NCBI GenBank assembly: GCA_964620485.1
Contig: CAZUGU010000011.1
Span: 1-25,829 of the forward strand
Direction of reading: 5' to 3'
DNA from: CAZTUH01 sp964620485
GTDB taxonomy: Bacteria > Pseudomonadota > Gammaproteobacteria > Burkholderiales > Burkholderiaceae_B
Length of the DNA stretch: 25,829 nucleotides
Both the position numbers and the translations under genes were made by a program. The notes beneath the pieces are model-generated. The model made no database searches. It saw only the letters and a list, made by a program, of their open reading frames with translations, and was not told where the DNA came from. Shown piece after piece: positions 16,250 to 24,851 of this stretch. Numbering within the stretch: position 1 is the stretch's first letter; the number at the start of each line of letters is the position of its first letter.

Positions 16250-17764
16250 TTAGTTAATTACAGCTCTTGGAAAGGTTGTATGTGCAATCTTTCTTAATGC
16301 TTCGATAGCACCAATATGCATAGGAATTGTTAATCCAATTTTTGATGTTGTAACAGATACTTGAGCACCTTGTGCAGAGCCTGCAGATAATAAATCTTGT
16401 CCTGCACGGTAGATTGCATTCACCATAGACGCAGCTTCATCCATTGTAAGATCTGAAGTAGTTAACATCAGAGCTGCTGTTCCTATGGTCTGTATGCGTT
16501 GTATCTGATTTGGATACGTACCTTCCGCAATACTAAGCGCTAACATAGCTGGGTTACTTTTTGTAATTTTATTGATAACTGTTTGATTTAATGAAAGTAA
16601 TTTCAAATTAGCTTGGGTCATTGCGCTGCGTAATGGGCTTGCTGGTATGCCAATTACTTGGGTAGCTGCATCTATCTTACCACTATTGAGATACTGTACA
16701 GCTGTAGAAAAGGGAACATCAATAACTTGATAATCAATATAAGGTTCTAGACCATGAGCAGATAGAATTTTTTCAATTGTCGTACGTCCGCCTGAATCTG
16801 GAGATCCCAGTGCAACTTTCTTACCTCTCAAATCATCAATACAATGAATTTGATTATCATTCCGGACAACAATATGTGCAAATTCTGGATAAAGACTTCC
16901 TAATGTACGTAACTCACTAAAAGCTCCATATCCTTCAAATGGCCCCTTTCCTTGAAAAGCCATTAAGGCAAAATCAGCCTGTGCAAGACTTAATATAGCA
17001 TCTCCATTTCGGAGTAAATCAATATTTTCTATACTACCACTTGTAGCTAATGGTATTATTTTTACTTGCTGATGACTTGTAACACTTGCTAAAGCTTGTG
17101 CAAAATTAAGGTATTCACTTCTACTTGGCCCACCGGTAAACGGATAACCATTTTGCAATCTTGTTAAACGACCATTAATACGAGTTAAAGAACGTTCTAA
17201 TTCCTGTTGAACAACTCGATGAGCCTCATTAGAGATTGTATGAGGCATTGAATTAGTTATATTCTCTATGGCACTAATTAAACGATCAGATACTGGTTTC
17301 GGTATATTGGAATTTGAAATTTCTGGTGTTTCAATATTAGAATAACTAGCTGGAGCAACACGTTTCCAATTATTTTCTATATGACTATAAATAGCACTAC
17401 CATGTGCAATAATACGATCTCCAGCTTTATTTCCATTCGATTTAACACCGGTAATACTTTTAGGTCCAGCACCCATTAATGTAATTAAAGCTGCAGCACC
17501 AGGTTTATCCCAAGTACATAATTCAATATCATCTTTTAATTCTAAAACAACATCATAATACACAACACGTCTTTTTTCATCAGGATTGGCAGTATTATCT
17601 ATCGCACTACCACGACGAATTAATTGTGCAATTTTGAATCGTTCTGGACCAAATGTTTCGCTTAACTTTTGTTCAAGAGTTTCACGAAGTTGTCCAGCAT
17701 CAGGTTGATAATTACAAGCTGTTAATAAAAAGCATAAAATAAATAGAAATGAATATTTCTTCAT
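16250..17764 (-). CDS. TAXI-family (TRAP-associated) solute-binding lipoprotein
   Basis: Probable periplasmic substrate receptor anchored to the membrane, 504 aa. The N-terminus MKKYSFLFILCFLLTAC is a lipoprotein signal with the lipobox cysteine at 17. About 170 residues of a separate N-terminal domain follow, then a TAXI/NMT1-type binding domain: SGSIENIDLLRNGDAILSLAQ, then LRGKKVALGSPDSGGRTT and the late IGLTIPMHIGAIEALRK. An AGGAGG site (plus strand 17776-17781) lies 11 nt before the ATG at 17764; a GTG at 17776 is too close to it. The gene starts 4 nt after the gltS stop, so the two are surely co-transcribed and probably coupled. TAXI receptors normally serve TRAP permeases; here the partner seems to be GltS, so glutamate or a related acid is the inferred ligand. 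Confidence 0.85.
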   Translation of the reverse strand: MKKYSFLFILCFLLTACNYQPDAGQLRETLEQKLSETFGPERFKIAQLIRRGSAIDNTANPDEKRRVVYYDVVLELKDDIELCTWDKPGAAALITLMGAGPKSITGVKSNGNKAGDRIIAHGSAIYSHIENNWKRVAPASYSNIETPEISNSNIPKPVSDRLISAIENITNSMPHTISNEAHRVVQQELERSLTRINGRLTRLQNGYPFTGGPSRSEYLNFAQALASVTSHQQVKIIPLATSGSIENIDLLRNGDAILSLAQADFALMAFQGKGPFEGYGAFSELRTLGSLYPEFAHIVVRNDNQIHCIDDLRGKKVALGSPDSGGRTTIEKILSAHGLEPYIDYQVIDVPFSTAVQYLNSGKIDAATQVIGIPASPLRSAMTQANLKLLSLNQTVINKITKSNPAMLALSIAEGTYPNQIQRIQTIGTAALMLTTSDLTMDEAASMVNAIYRAGQDLLSAGSAQGAQVSVTTSKIGLTIPMHIGAIEALRKIAHTTFPRAVIN

Positions 17765-17768
17765 ATTT

Positions 17769-18986
17769 TTACACACCTCCTACAAATGGTAGAGAAATAA
17801 GTGTGGTTAGAATAATGACATTTAAAATATCAACAAGAAATGCTCCAGCAATAGGTATAACAATAAAAGCTTGTGGTGCAGGTCCATGAGATTTTGTTAT
17901 TGCTTGCATATTGGCAATAGCTGTGGCTGTAGTTCCTAGGCATATACCACAAAATGCACCAGCCATTGTGGCTGCTTCATAATCAGATTTTAATACTTTA
18001 AATACAACGATACAACAATATGTAACACATACAATAGATTGTATAAGAAGTATTATTGCTAAAGGACCTGCTAAACGAGCAGCACTTGTAAGATCCAACG
18101 TCATCATTGTTAGACCTAAAAACATAGATAAAACTATTGTGCTGATAATCTCAGTAATTCGATCATTAAGATGAAATCCAATAGAAGGTCCTATATTCCG
18201 AATTAGCACTCCTAATCCTAAACAAAGTAAAAAATTTGGAAGATTAATATGAGTTCGATCGATTATAGGTGATAAATAAGCTCCACCAACCAAAGTAATA
18301 AGTGCAGCAGCTATAGAATTAATAAATATAGAAGGATTACTTACTTCGAAATTTAATTCGTTATCTTGGATAGCAGAACTAGGCTTTTGTCCAGCTGAAT
18401 CATTTAAAACTGGTGTTTTTATTTTATAACGTTTTAATAACCATTCTGCAACTGGTCCACCAAGAGTTCCGCCAAGAACTAATCCAATCGTAGCAGAAGT
18501 CATAGCTAATGCCACAACATCCTGAATATTATTAATATCAGCAAAGCGAGAAGCATAAGCTGTACTAGTCCCATGTCCACCCACTAGTGTAACAGTACCG
18601 ACAACTAATCCCATTAATGGATGCATATCTAGAAGAGCAGCCAATCCCAGCCCGATAGCATTTTGTAAAATTAGAAACGGGATAAGAACCATTAAAACAA
18701 TAAAAAGACGAGATCCGCCCTTAGCTAACAATTTTAATTTAGCTGTAAGACCAAGACAACCAAAAAAAAGTAGTAAAAGAGTTGGTTTGATACTGGTTTC
18801 TAAAGAAATTTCAATATGCCATAGTTTTGATAAAACAAAACTTGTTGCAGCAAATATTAATCCACCAATGATAGGATCTGGAATACAATAATAAGATAAA
18901 ACTTTGATATTAGTGGTCAAAAACCGGCCCAATAGAAGGATTAAACAACAAGCTAAAAGGGATTGTGCAGGCGAAAGCGAAATCAT
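17769..18986 (-). CDS. gltS: sodium/glutamate symporter family permease
   Basis: Secondary transporter that imports glutamate with Na+. The 405-aa protein is almost entirely hydrophobic, with about ten membrane segments in two inverted halves. Each half has the glycine-rich re-entrant region: GGHGTSTAYASRF (from residue 136), and CGICLGTTATAIANM in the second half. The cytoplasmic middle loop (about 185-225) is polar. An AAAGGG site lies about 10 nt before the ATG at 18986. The downstream lipoprotein gene begins 4 nt after the stop, an unusual partner for this family. Na+/glutamate specificity is a family inference; other acidic amino acids are possible. Confidence 0.9.
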   Translation of the reverse strand: MISLSPAQSLLACCLILLLGRFLTTNIKVLSYYCIPDPIIGGLIFAATSFVLSKLWHIEISLETSIKPTLLLLFFGCLGLTAKLKLLAKGGSRLFIVLMVLIPFLILQNAIGLGLAALLDMHPLMGLVVGTVTLVGGHGTSTAYASRFADINNIQDVVALAMTSATIGLVLGGTLGGPVAEWLLKRYKIKTPVLNDSAGQKPSSAIQDNELNFEVSNPSIFINSIAAALITLVGGAYLSPIIDRTHINLPNFLLCLGLGVLIRNIGPSIGFHLNDRITEIISTIVLSMFLGLTMMTLDLTSAARLAGPLAIILLIQSIVCVTYCCIVVFKVLKSDYEAATMAGAFCGICLGTTATAIANMQAITKSHGPAPQAFIVIPIAGAFLVDILNVIILTTLISLPFVGGV

Positions 18987-19617
18987 ACGAGCCCTTTCAT
19001 GATAGAATACAATTAATTAAATTTTGATAAATATTTTGCAAAAAATATAAAATTTATAAAAAATACAAATACACCAAAATCTCGATGAAAAAATAATCTT
19101 CTTGCTTGAATAAAGCTTTAAAATGAGAAATGACAGCTAAATTTTGTAAAAAATTTGCAATCATTATTCCATTATTCTTTAAAGGGAGTACGCCCTTTTA
19201 TACTGTTTCGTTCCAAACTAGATATCTAATATTTATTAAAAATAAAAACATTAATACTCCTACCATATATTTTATATAGTATAAAATCTAAATATTGTTT
19301 CAAAAAAAGTAAACAGAAGTAACATATGAAAAAAATAATACATGAAAAATAACAATTTTTCATCTTATCACTTTCATAGTGTATTCTTTTTAAGAATTCC
19401 AGATTCAAAGATTATTGATATAAATCATCAATTAATGAATAATATTTAATTGAATCCTAGACACTGAATATACTTCCAATAGATAGAATATGAAAAATTT
19501 AACCTAAAATGCATCATTTTTAGTCATAAAAATAAATCAAATTTATTTGATGATGATAAGGTCGGTATTTTATGAAAAAATTCATCCATTCTTTCATCAT
19601 GTAGAGATATAATTATA
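18987..19617. other. gene-free region between gltS and the DUF442 gene
   Basis: About 630 nt with no credible gene; a 60-aa minus-strand frame at 19226-19408 is low-complexity and unsupported. Two small hairpins are visible: AAAGGG/CCCTTT (19181-19186, 19193-19198), followed by TTTA, and AAATAAAT/ATTTATTT with a CAA loop (19530-19548). Divergent promoters for gltS and the DUF442 gene must lie here. The first hairpin is GC-richer than its surroundings and could end an unrecognised small RNA, but nothing else supports one. Confidence 0.45.
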
Positions 19618-19971
19618 ATGAATATATCAATTAAATTCATCAATGAAAATTTTTCTGTAGCTTCTCAAATTAAACCTGATGATATCAGTATGATTGCATC
19701 AATGGGTTATAAAAGTATTATTATTAATCGACCTGACTTTGAAGATAATATTTTAAACCAACCTACATCATCGTCCATAATTCAAACAGCTCAAAATATA
19801 GGATTGCAAATAGAATATCAACCTGTTATAGCTAATTCTATAAAAAATTCTGATGTTATTGTTTTTGCAAAATTATTAAAAGTCTTACCCAAGCCAATTC
19901 TTGCATATTGTCGTACAGGAACACGTTGTATTCAATTATTCAATAAATTTAAACTATCATTTAATATATAA
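19618..19971 (+). CDS. DUF442 / TIGR01244-type rhodanese-like protein
   Basis: Small protein (117 aa) of the DUF442 (beta-lactamase-hydrolase-like phosphatase, TIGR01244) family. It has the N-terminal IKPDDISMIASMGYKSIIINRP stretch typical of that fold and a C-terminal active loop AYCRTGTRC. CRTGTR fits the rhodanese-type CRxGx[RT] loop, suggesting sulfur transfer or phosphatase chemistry. In some bacteria this domain is fused to a metallo-beta-lactamase persulfide dioxygenase; here it stands alone. The start ATG at 19618 is the first in frame and gives the expected N-terminus, with no obvious Shine-Dalgarno site. The substrate is unknown. Confidence 0.8.
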   Translation: MNISIKFINENFSVASQIKPDDISMIASMGYKSIIINRPDFEDNILNQPTSSSIIQTAQNIGLQIEYQPVIANSIKNSDVIVFAKLLKVLPKPILAYCRTGTRCIQLFNKFKLSFNI

Positions 19972-20115
19972 TATACAAGATAGTGGAATTTTTAAGAAGA
20001 AACAGTATTCATTAAAACATAATCGTGTAGAGAGAATATCACAATTTTTAATCATATTGAAAGACTAGAATGCTGGAAAAGATTATTAGTTTAATTAATT
20101 TTGGAGATTTATGAA

Positions 20116-20583
20116 ATGTTGTTTAAAAAAATTTTGATTCCAACAGATGGTTCCATGTTATCTGCTCAAGCAGCAAACGCTGGCATCATATTTTCTCGAT
20201 CTATAGGCGCTGAAATTATTGCTTTATATGTTATACAACCATTTGCAGCTACAATTGGATTTGATGGTATGGCAGCAGCTTATGCTGTTACAGATGAATA
20301 TTATGAAAATGCATCAAAAGAACAAGCAAATAAATATCTTCAACAAATTCTCGATCGAGCAGAAACAGCTGGTGTTAAAGCAAATGCATGTTCTGTATCA
20401 GACTTTAATGTTGCTGATGGAATTGTACAAGCAACTACAGATAATAATTGCGATCTTATTTTTATTGGTAGTCATGGTCGTAGTGGTTTATCACGTTTGT
20501 TGTTAGGAAGTGTTACAGTAAAAGTATTATCATTGGCTAATACAGCTGTTCTAGTATACCGTGTCAAAGATGATAAAAAATAG
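20116..20583 (+). CDS. universal stress protein (UspA family)
   Basis: Single-domain Usp protein of 155 aa. The N-terminus FKKILIPTDGSMLS holds the beta1 and nucleotide-contacting Asp, and the C-terminal GSHGRSGLSRLLLGSVT matches the ATP-binding G-2x-G-9x-G-S/T motif, so ATP binding is likely. Although the frame is open to a TTG at 20101, the ATG at 20116 preceded by GGAG 9 nt upstream is the better start. The gene stands alone in an AT-rich area. The role is general stress tolerance by family; the specific function is unknown. Confidence 0.93.
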   Translation: MLFKKILIPTDGSMLSAQAANAGIIFSRSIGAEIIALYVIQPFAATIGFDGMAAAYAVTDEYYENASKEQANKYLQQILDRAETAGVKANACSVSDFNVADGIVQATTDNNCDLIFIGSHGRSGLSRLLLGSVTVKVLSLANTAVLVYRVKDDKK

Positions 20584-21039
20584 AATGATATTCTCTATCA
20601 TCGATTTTAATTATTTTATTAAATGGGGAATTTTAATATTTTTGATCTATATAGAATACTTGATTATCATTACTATCATAACAAAAATATATCCTATATA
20701 CTGTAATTTTTTGAATTGATCAATATCAATAGTAAGTAGTAAAAAATAAATTGGATTTTTGGTGCGTCTTTCAATCATTCTATGATATAAGCAGATTTAG
20801 ATCTGATATTACAAATAATTTACTTAGAAAAATCTTATAAAATTAAGAACATATTTTTCATAAAAGAATATATTTTCTATATAAAAATAATATTTTAATA
20901 TTTGTATCTTTATTGTAAGAGAAAGTCAGTAAAACAAATTTCATTAATAAATTTGATTTGATGAATGATAAATTTATATATGATTGCATTTAAAATTAGT
21001 CATGTAATACAGTTGAGGAAATTTATGATGAAAACTTAA
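20584..21039. other. gene-free gap between the stress protein gene and pal
   Basis: No coding frame is seen. Just after the stress-protein stop lies a short hairpin, ATGATA/TATCAT (20585-20590, 20596-20601), followed by a T-rich run, a weak terminator candidate. CAAATTT/AAATTTG (20936-20956 area) is another small inverted repeat near the pal 3' end. Confidence 0.4.
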
Positions 21040-21540
21040 TTATTGATAAATAATATCAACACGACGATTATCGGAGAAACTTACTTCTGTTAGGTCATCT
21101 GATTGTATTCTTGATTTTCCAAAAATAACTACTTCGATCTGACTATCATTAACGCCTAATGTCGTTAACACGTGACGAATTGAATCCGCACGGCGCTGAC
21201 CTAAAATTAAATTATATTCAGTACTTCCTTTTTGATCAGTATTTCCTTCTATTCTGACACATTGATCTCGATTATTTATTAGATAATGAGCATGTATTTC
21301 CAATAAATCGTAATATTGTGTAGGTATTGAAGAATCACCAAAATCAAAGAATATCGATTGTTGTTCCAAAATATTTTTGGGATGAAGTGATTCAGATATA
21401 CGATTAAAGATAGATTCTTCTGAATTTGCAATCTGAGCTGAGTTTGTCAAGCTAGTATGTTTTAAAAAAACAGAATTGCAAGCTGTTAATGGAATAGTTA
21501 AAAGAGAGATAATTAAGATATTTACAATCCTTAAGCTCAT
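21040..21540 (-). CDS. pal: peptidoglycan-associated lipoprotein Pal
   Basis: Outer-membrane lipoprotein that binds peptidoglycan through an OmpA-like domain and works with Tol proteins in envelope constriction. The signal ends in the lipobox LTAC with Cys21. The OmpA domain (about 60-166) has SIFFDFGDSSIP, the binding segment IEGNTDQKGSTEYNLILGQR and the end SFSDNRRVDIIYQ. Length 166 aa fits the family. An AAGGAAG Shine-Dalgarno site lies just before the ATG. No tolB or ybgF is adjacent: pal stands alone with long gene-free DNA on both sides, unlike the usual tol-pal cluster. A generic OmpA-family lipoprotein is the alternative. Confidence 0.88.
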   Translation of the reverse strand: MSLRIVNILIISLLTIPLTACNSVFLKHTSLTNSAQIANSEESIFNRISESLHPKNILEQQSIFFDFGDSSIPTQYYDLLEIHAHYLINNRDQCVRIEGNTDQKGSTEYNLILGQRRADSIRHVLTTLGVNDSQIEVVIFGKSRIQSDDLTEVSFSDNRRVDIIYQ

Positions 21541-22258
21541 AATTCTTCCTTTTTACCTTCTTAAGAAATAAAAAGAGTCCTATATACTTTTTTCAAAATT
21601 AAATGATTTTTATAAAAAATTTTATTTTCTATTTCTCAAAAAACGCAAAAAATACTATCTAAAAAAATACTATTTAAATATTATTTATATAATAATTTAG
21701 TAATTGATAGAAATTTTAATTAAATTAAAATTACCACAATATCATACTATGATACGATATGTTGATTGAATTTCCGATATCTAATGAGAAATAATTTGGA
21801 ATTTTGACAGAATTTCTTTTTTTTTATTCAATTTTCATAAAATAAAAGCATATTAAAATCTCCTGTAGAATTTTAACATATCATTTTTGAGTTAGAGTTA
21901 TAGTCATTAATCATAATTTAATTGTACTTGTGTTTCACTCAATTCAATATAATAGATATTTATAGAATACGCTTTTTTAATCTAAAAAAATTAATTTTAT
22001 TAATTTGACAATTGCTGATCTATAACAAAATATTTCATGCATTATGAATACAGATGCATACAGTTTATATATTTCAATTCTATTAATCTAATTAAATGAT
22101 TTAATTAGATTAATAGAATTGAAATGCAGATTTCATAAAATTTTTCTCAGAAATACTTAGGTAAGGATTAAGAAAATATAATATTTATATTCAATATTTA
22201 GTTAGAAATTGATTTGCTAGATGTATAATCTTACATTTATTCAAATAAGATTTAAATA
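21541..22258. other. gene-free region between pal and proS
   Basis: About 720 nt with no credible gene and no recognised RNA (6S, tmRNA, SRP and RNase P RNA hallmarks were looked for). It is rich in palindromes: AATTTTAATT-A-AATTAAAATT (21712-21732), TATCATA-C-TATGATA (21740-21754) and the 55-bp palindrome at 22071-22125. There is also a near-tandem 14-bp repeat around 21649-21676. The pal promoter must lie in its left part. Confidence 0.5.
22071..22125. repeat. 55-bp near-spacerless palindrome between pal and proS
   Basis: Arms 22071-22097 and 22099-22125 are exact 27-nt reverse complements around a single G at 22098; 22070/22126 do not form a Watson-Crick pair. The arms are nearly all A/T. 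It lies about 130 nt past the proS stop on its transcript and about 530 nt upstream of the pal start. It could be a bidirectional mRNA 3' stem, but no U-run follows either arm. Confidence 0.95.
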
Positions 22259-23992
22259 TTAAAGTTTTTCAAGTTCTTTTAGAATACGTTCGATAATTAC
22301 ATCTTTTTCTACTTTAAAAGATAATTTTTCTTGACGCACTTGTAGTTCTATAACTCCATTTTCCAAATCGCGCTGTCCTATCAAAATTCGTAAAGGAATT
22401 CCTATTAATTCCCATTCCGAAAACATTACACCCGGACGTATATCACGATTATCTAATATTACATCAATTCCAAGAGAATATAATGAATTGTAAATTTCTA
22501 ATGTAATTTTTTGTAAAGAATAATTCTTATGCCAATTAATTGGACAAATAACAATCTCAAATGGAGCAAGATTTCTTGGCCAGATCATACCATCTTTATC
22601 GTGATTTTGTTCAATGACAGCACTAATTATTCTAGTTATACCAATACCATAGCAACCCATTTGTAATGCAGATAATTTGCCATTGATATTTAAAAAATTA
22701 GCTTGTAAAGCTTTCGAATATTTAGTTCCTAATAAAAAAATATGACCAACTTCGATTCCTTTACATATCTTTAAAATACCTTTATTTTTCAGTGCAGGAT
22801 CTCCATCTACAACATTACGAAGATCTACAATAAGATCTGGTTCTGGCATGTCACGATTCCAATTAACACCAATATAGTGAGTGCCTTGCTTGTTTGAACC
22901 ACAAATAAAATTTGACATTTTTGCAACGGTAAGATCAGCAATAACACAAACTGGTTTTTCTATATTAGAAAATGGACCTAAATAATTAGGATCACAAGAG
23001 AAATAATTAAATACTTCATCTTTTGTTGCGAAACGAAAATTGGTTAATCCAGGCAATTTTTTTACTTTTGTTTGATTTAACTCATGATCACCACGAAGTA
23101 ATAATAAATAAATATTCTCCTTACCATTTTCTGAGTTGCTGATTATCATTATGGATTTGACAATTTTTTCAATCGGTAAAGATGTAATTTTTGTAATATC
23201 CATTATATCTATAATTTCCGGAGTAGATACAACAGATATTGATTGCACTGGAATATCACGTTTAGAAATTAAACAAGGCGCTTCTGCAAATTCGAGATTT
23301 TCAGCAGAATTAGAATTAGAATTATAGACAATTAGATCTTCTCCTATATTTGTCATAATCTGAAATTCGTGACTAATGGTACCACCAATTGGTCCTGTAT
23401 CTGCAGAAATTGCACAGAATTTTAGCCCTAACCGTTTAAAAATCCTTTCATAAGCATTAAACATATTATTATAGCTTTTTCTTGCTCCTATTTCATCGCA
23501 ATCGAAGGAATAAGCGTCTTTCATAATGAATTCACGGCTACGTATAAGACCAAAACGAGGACGAAGTTCATCACGAAATTTTGTTTGAATATGATAGAAT
23601 GTTATAGGTAGTTGACGATAGCTATGAATTTCATCGCGAGCGATTTTTGTAATTACTTCTTCTGAAGTTGGTTGTAAAACAAAATTATGTTTATGACGAT
23701 CTTGAAAATTTAGTAATTCTAAACCGTATTTCGATAATCTTCCGGATTCTTTCCAAAGTTCAACTGGTTGAGTCATTGGCATGAGTAATTCAATTGCTCC
23801 GGCATTATTCATTTCATCACGTATAATTGCTTCAATTTTTCGCAATACCCTTAGACCAAGAGGCATATATGTATAAATCCCCTTTGATATTTTTCTAATC
23901 ATTCCAGCACGTATCATTAATTGATGACTTATGATTTCAGCATCAGATGGAATCTCTTTTGAAGTATGAATGTGATAATTTGTTGAATACAT
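22259..23992 (-). CDS. proS: prolyl-tRNA synthetase (bacterial type with editing domain)
   Basis: Charges tRNA-Pro and edits mischarged alanine. It is a class II synthetase of 577 aa. Motif 1 region AGMIRKISKGIYTYMPLGLR (29-48), the TSEE loop (109-112), motif 2 RPRFGLIRSREFIMKDAYSF (144-163) and motif 3 MGCYGIGITR are present. Between motifs 2 and 3 lies the INS editing domain, with VAKMSNFICGSNKQGTHYIG. The C-terminal anticodon-binding domain contains CPINWH and RPGVMFSEWELIGIP. Start and length match betaproteobacterial ProS. It diverges from rppH with 101 nt between starts, a pairing I recall from related genomes. Confidence 0.97.
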   Translation of the reverse strand: MYSTNYHIHTSKEIPSDAEIISHQLMIRAGMIRKISKGIYTYMPLGLRVLRKIEAIIRDEMNNAGAIELLMPMTQPVELWKESGRLSKYGLELLNFQDRHKHNFVLQPTSEEVITKIARDEIHSYRQLPITFYHIQTKFRDELRPRFGLIRSREFIMKDAYSFDCDEIGARKSYNNMFNAYERIFKRLGLKFCAISADTGPIGGTISHEFQIMTNIGEDLIVYNSNSNSAENLEFAEAPCLISKRDIPVQSISVVSTPEIIDIMDITKITSLPIEKIVKSIMIISNSENGKENIYLLLLRGDHELNQTKVKKLPGLTNFRFATKDEVFNYFSCDPNYLGPFSNIEKPVCVIADLTVAKMSNFICGSNKQGTHYIGVNWNRDMPEPDLIVDLRNVVDGDPALKNKGILKICKGIEVGHIFLLGTKYSKALQANFLNINGKLSALQMGCYGIGITRIISAVIEQNHDKDGMIWPRNLAPFEIVICPINWHKNYSLQKITLEIYNSLYSLGIDVILDNRDIRPGVMFSEWELIGIPLRILIGQRDLENGVIELQVRQEKLSFKVEKDVIIERILKELEKL

Positions 23993-24093
23993 GAATGCAC
24001 GATATGCTTTGATTATATTGATTATTAAACTTTGATTATATCTACTATTAAAATAGTTAAATTAATTTCATATTATAATTTTTAGGAAAAAAT

Positions 24094-24582
24094 ATGTTAG
24101 ATTGTAATGGGTATCGTCCTAATGTTGCGATTGTTCTTTTAAATCGAAAAGATGAGGTTTTTTTATGTAAACGTATCAAAGAAAACACTTGGCAATTTCC
24201 ACAAGGTGGTATTAAGCATGGAGAGCAATTAGTACAAGCGATGTATCGAGAATTATATGAAGAAACAGGATTAAAACCTAATGATGTACACATTATGGGT
24301 CGCACACGATATTGGTTACATTATAAAGTTCCAAAAATTTTCATTAAAAATCAGTGGAAACAATATTATAAAGGACAAAAACAAATTTGGTTTTTATTAC
24401 GATTAATAGCTAAAGATAGCAACGTATGTTTAGATATATCGCAAAAACCAGAATTTGATGCTTGGCGTTGGAATCAATATTGGGATGCATTAAATATCGT
24501 TGTGAAATTTAAAAAACAAGTCTATATAAAAGCATTAAATGAATTATCAAAAGTTATTTCACAAAATAAAAAGATATTTTAA
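24094..24582 (+). CDS. rppH: RNA pyrophosphohydrolase (Nudix)
   Basis: Removes pyrophosphate from mRNA 5' ends to start RNase E-dependent decay. Residues 4-10 (CNGYRPN) and WQFPQGG (33-39) are typical of RppH. The Nudix box from residue 38 has the glycine start, then RELYEETGL with the metal-binding glutamates 53, 56 and 57. Length 162 aa is slightly short at the C-terminus, which is variable in the family. The start ATG at 24094 gives the expected N-terminus. It diverges from proS; a TTGAAAT/ATTTCAA hairpin (24595-24612) lies 12 nt after the stop. Confidence 0.95.
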   Translation: MLDCNGYRPNVAIVLLNRKDEVFLCKRIKENTWQFPQGGIKHGEQLVQAMYRELYEETGLKPNDVHIMGRTRYWLHYKVPKIFIKNQWKQYYKGQKQIWFLLRLIAKDSNVCLDISQKPEFDAWRWNQYWDALNIVVKFKKQVYIKALNELSKVISQNKKIF

Positions 24583-24647
24583 AGAATCGCAATCTTGAAA
24601 TTTATATTTCAATAGTAATAGATTTAACAAAGATTTAATGATTCTTT
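24581..24647 (+). repeat. nested hairpins after rppH
   Basis: TTGAAAT (24595-24601) pairs with ATTTCAA (24606-24612) around TTAT. An outer pair, AAAGAATC (24581-24588) and GATTCTTT (24640-24647), encloses it and begins within the rppH stop codon. There is no U-run, so terminator activity is unproven. The rest of 24583-24851 shows nothing else. Confidence 0.4.
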
Positions 24648-24851
24648 ACAGGAATACTTTATAAGATTTTCAATATTTTATTTCTATTTTTATAGAAGAT
24701 AAACTTTTTCAATAAAACTTAAAAATTTTCTGTTTGTTCATTTGTTTCAATACTACTTATTTTAAGTATATAGTCCATAGCTGTATATTTACATTATATA
24801 TTAAATTATTTTATTTTCATGTTTATTAGACATCATAGAAGTATTATAAAT

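Noticed and set aside
19181..19200. AAAGGG/CCCTTT hairpin as terminator of an unknown small RNA
   Set aside because: Only six pairs, a short T-run, and no upstream RNA features to support a transcript.
19226..19408. 60-aa minus-strand frame with a hydrophobic stretch
   Set aside because: No recognised family, weak start context, composition like the surrounding non-coding DNA.
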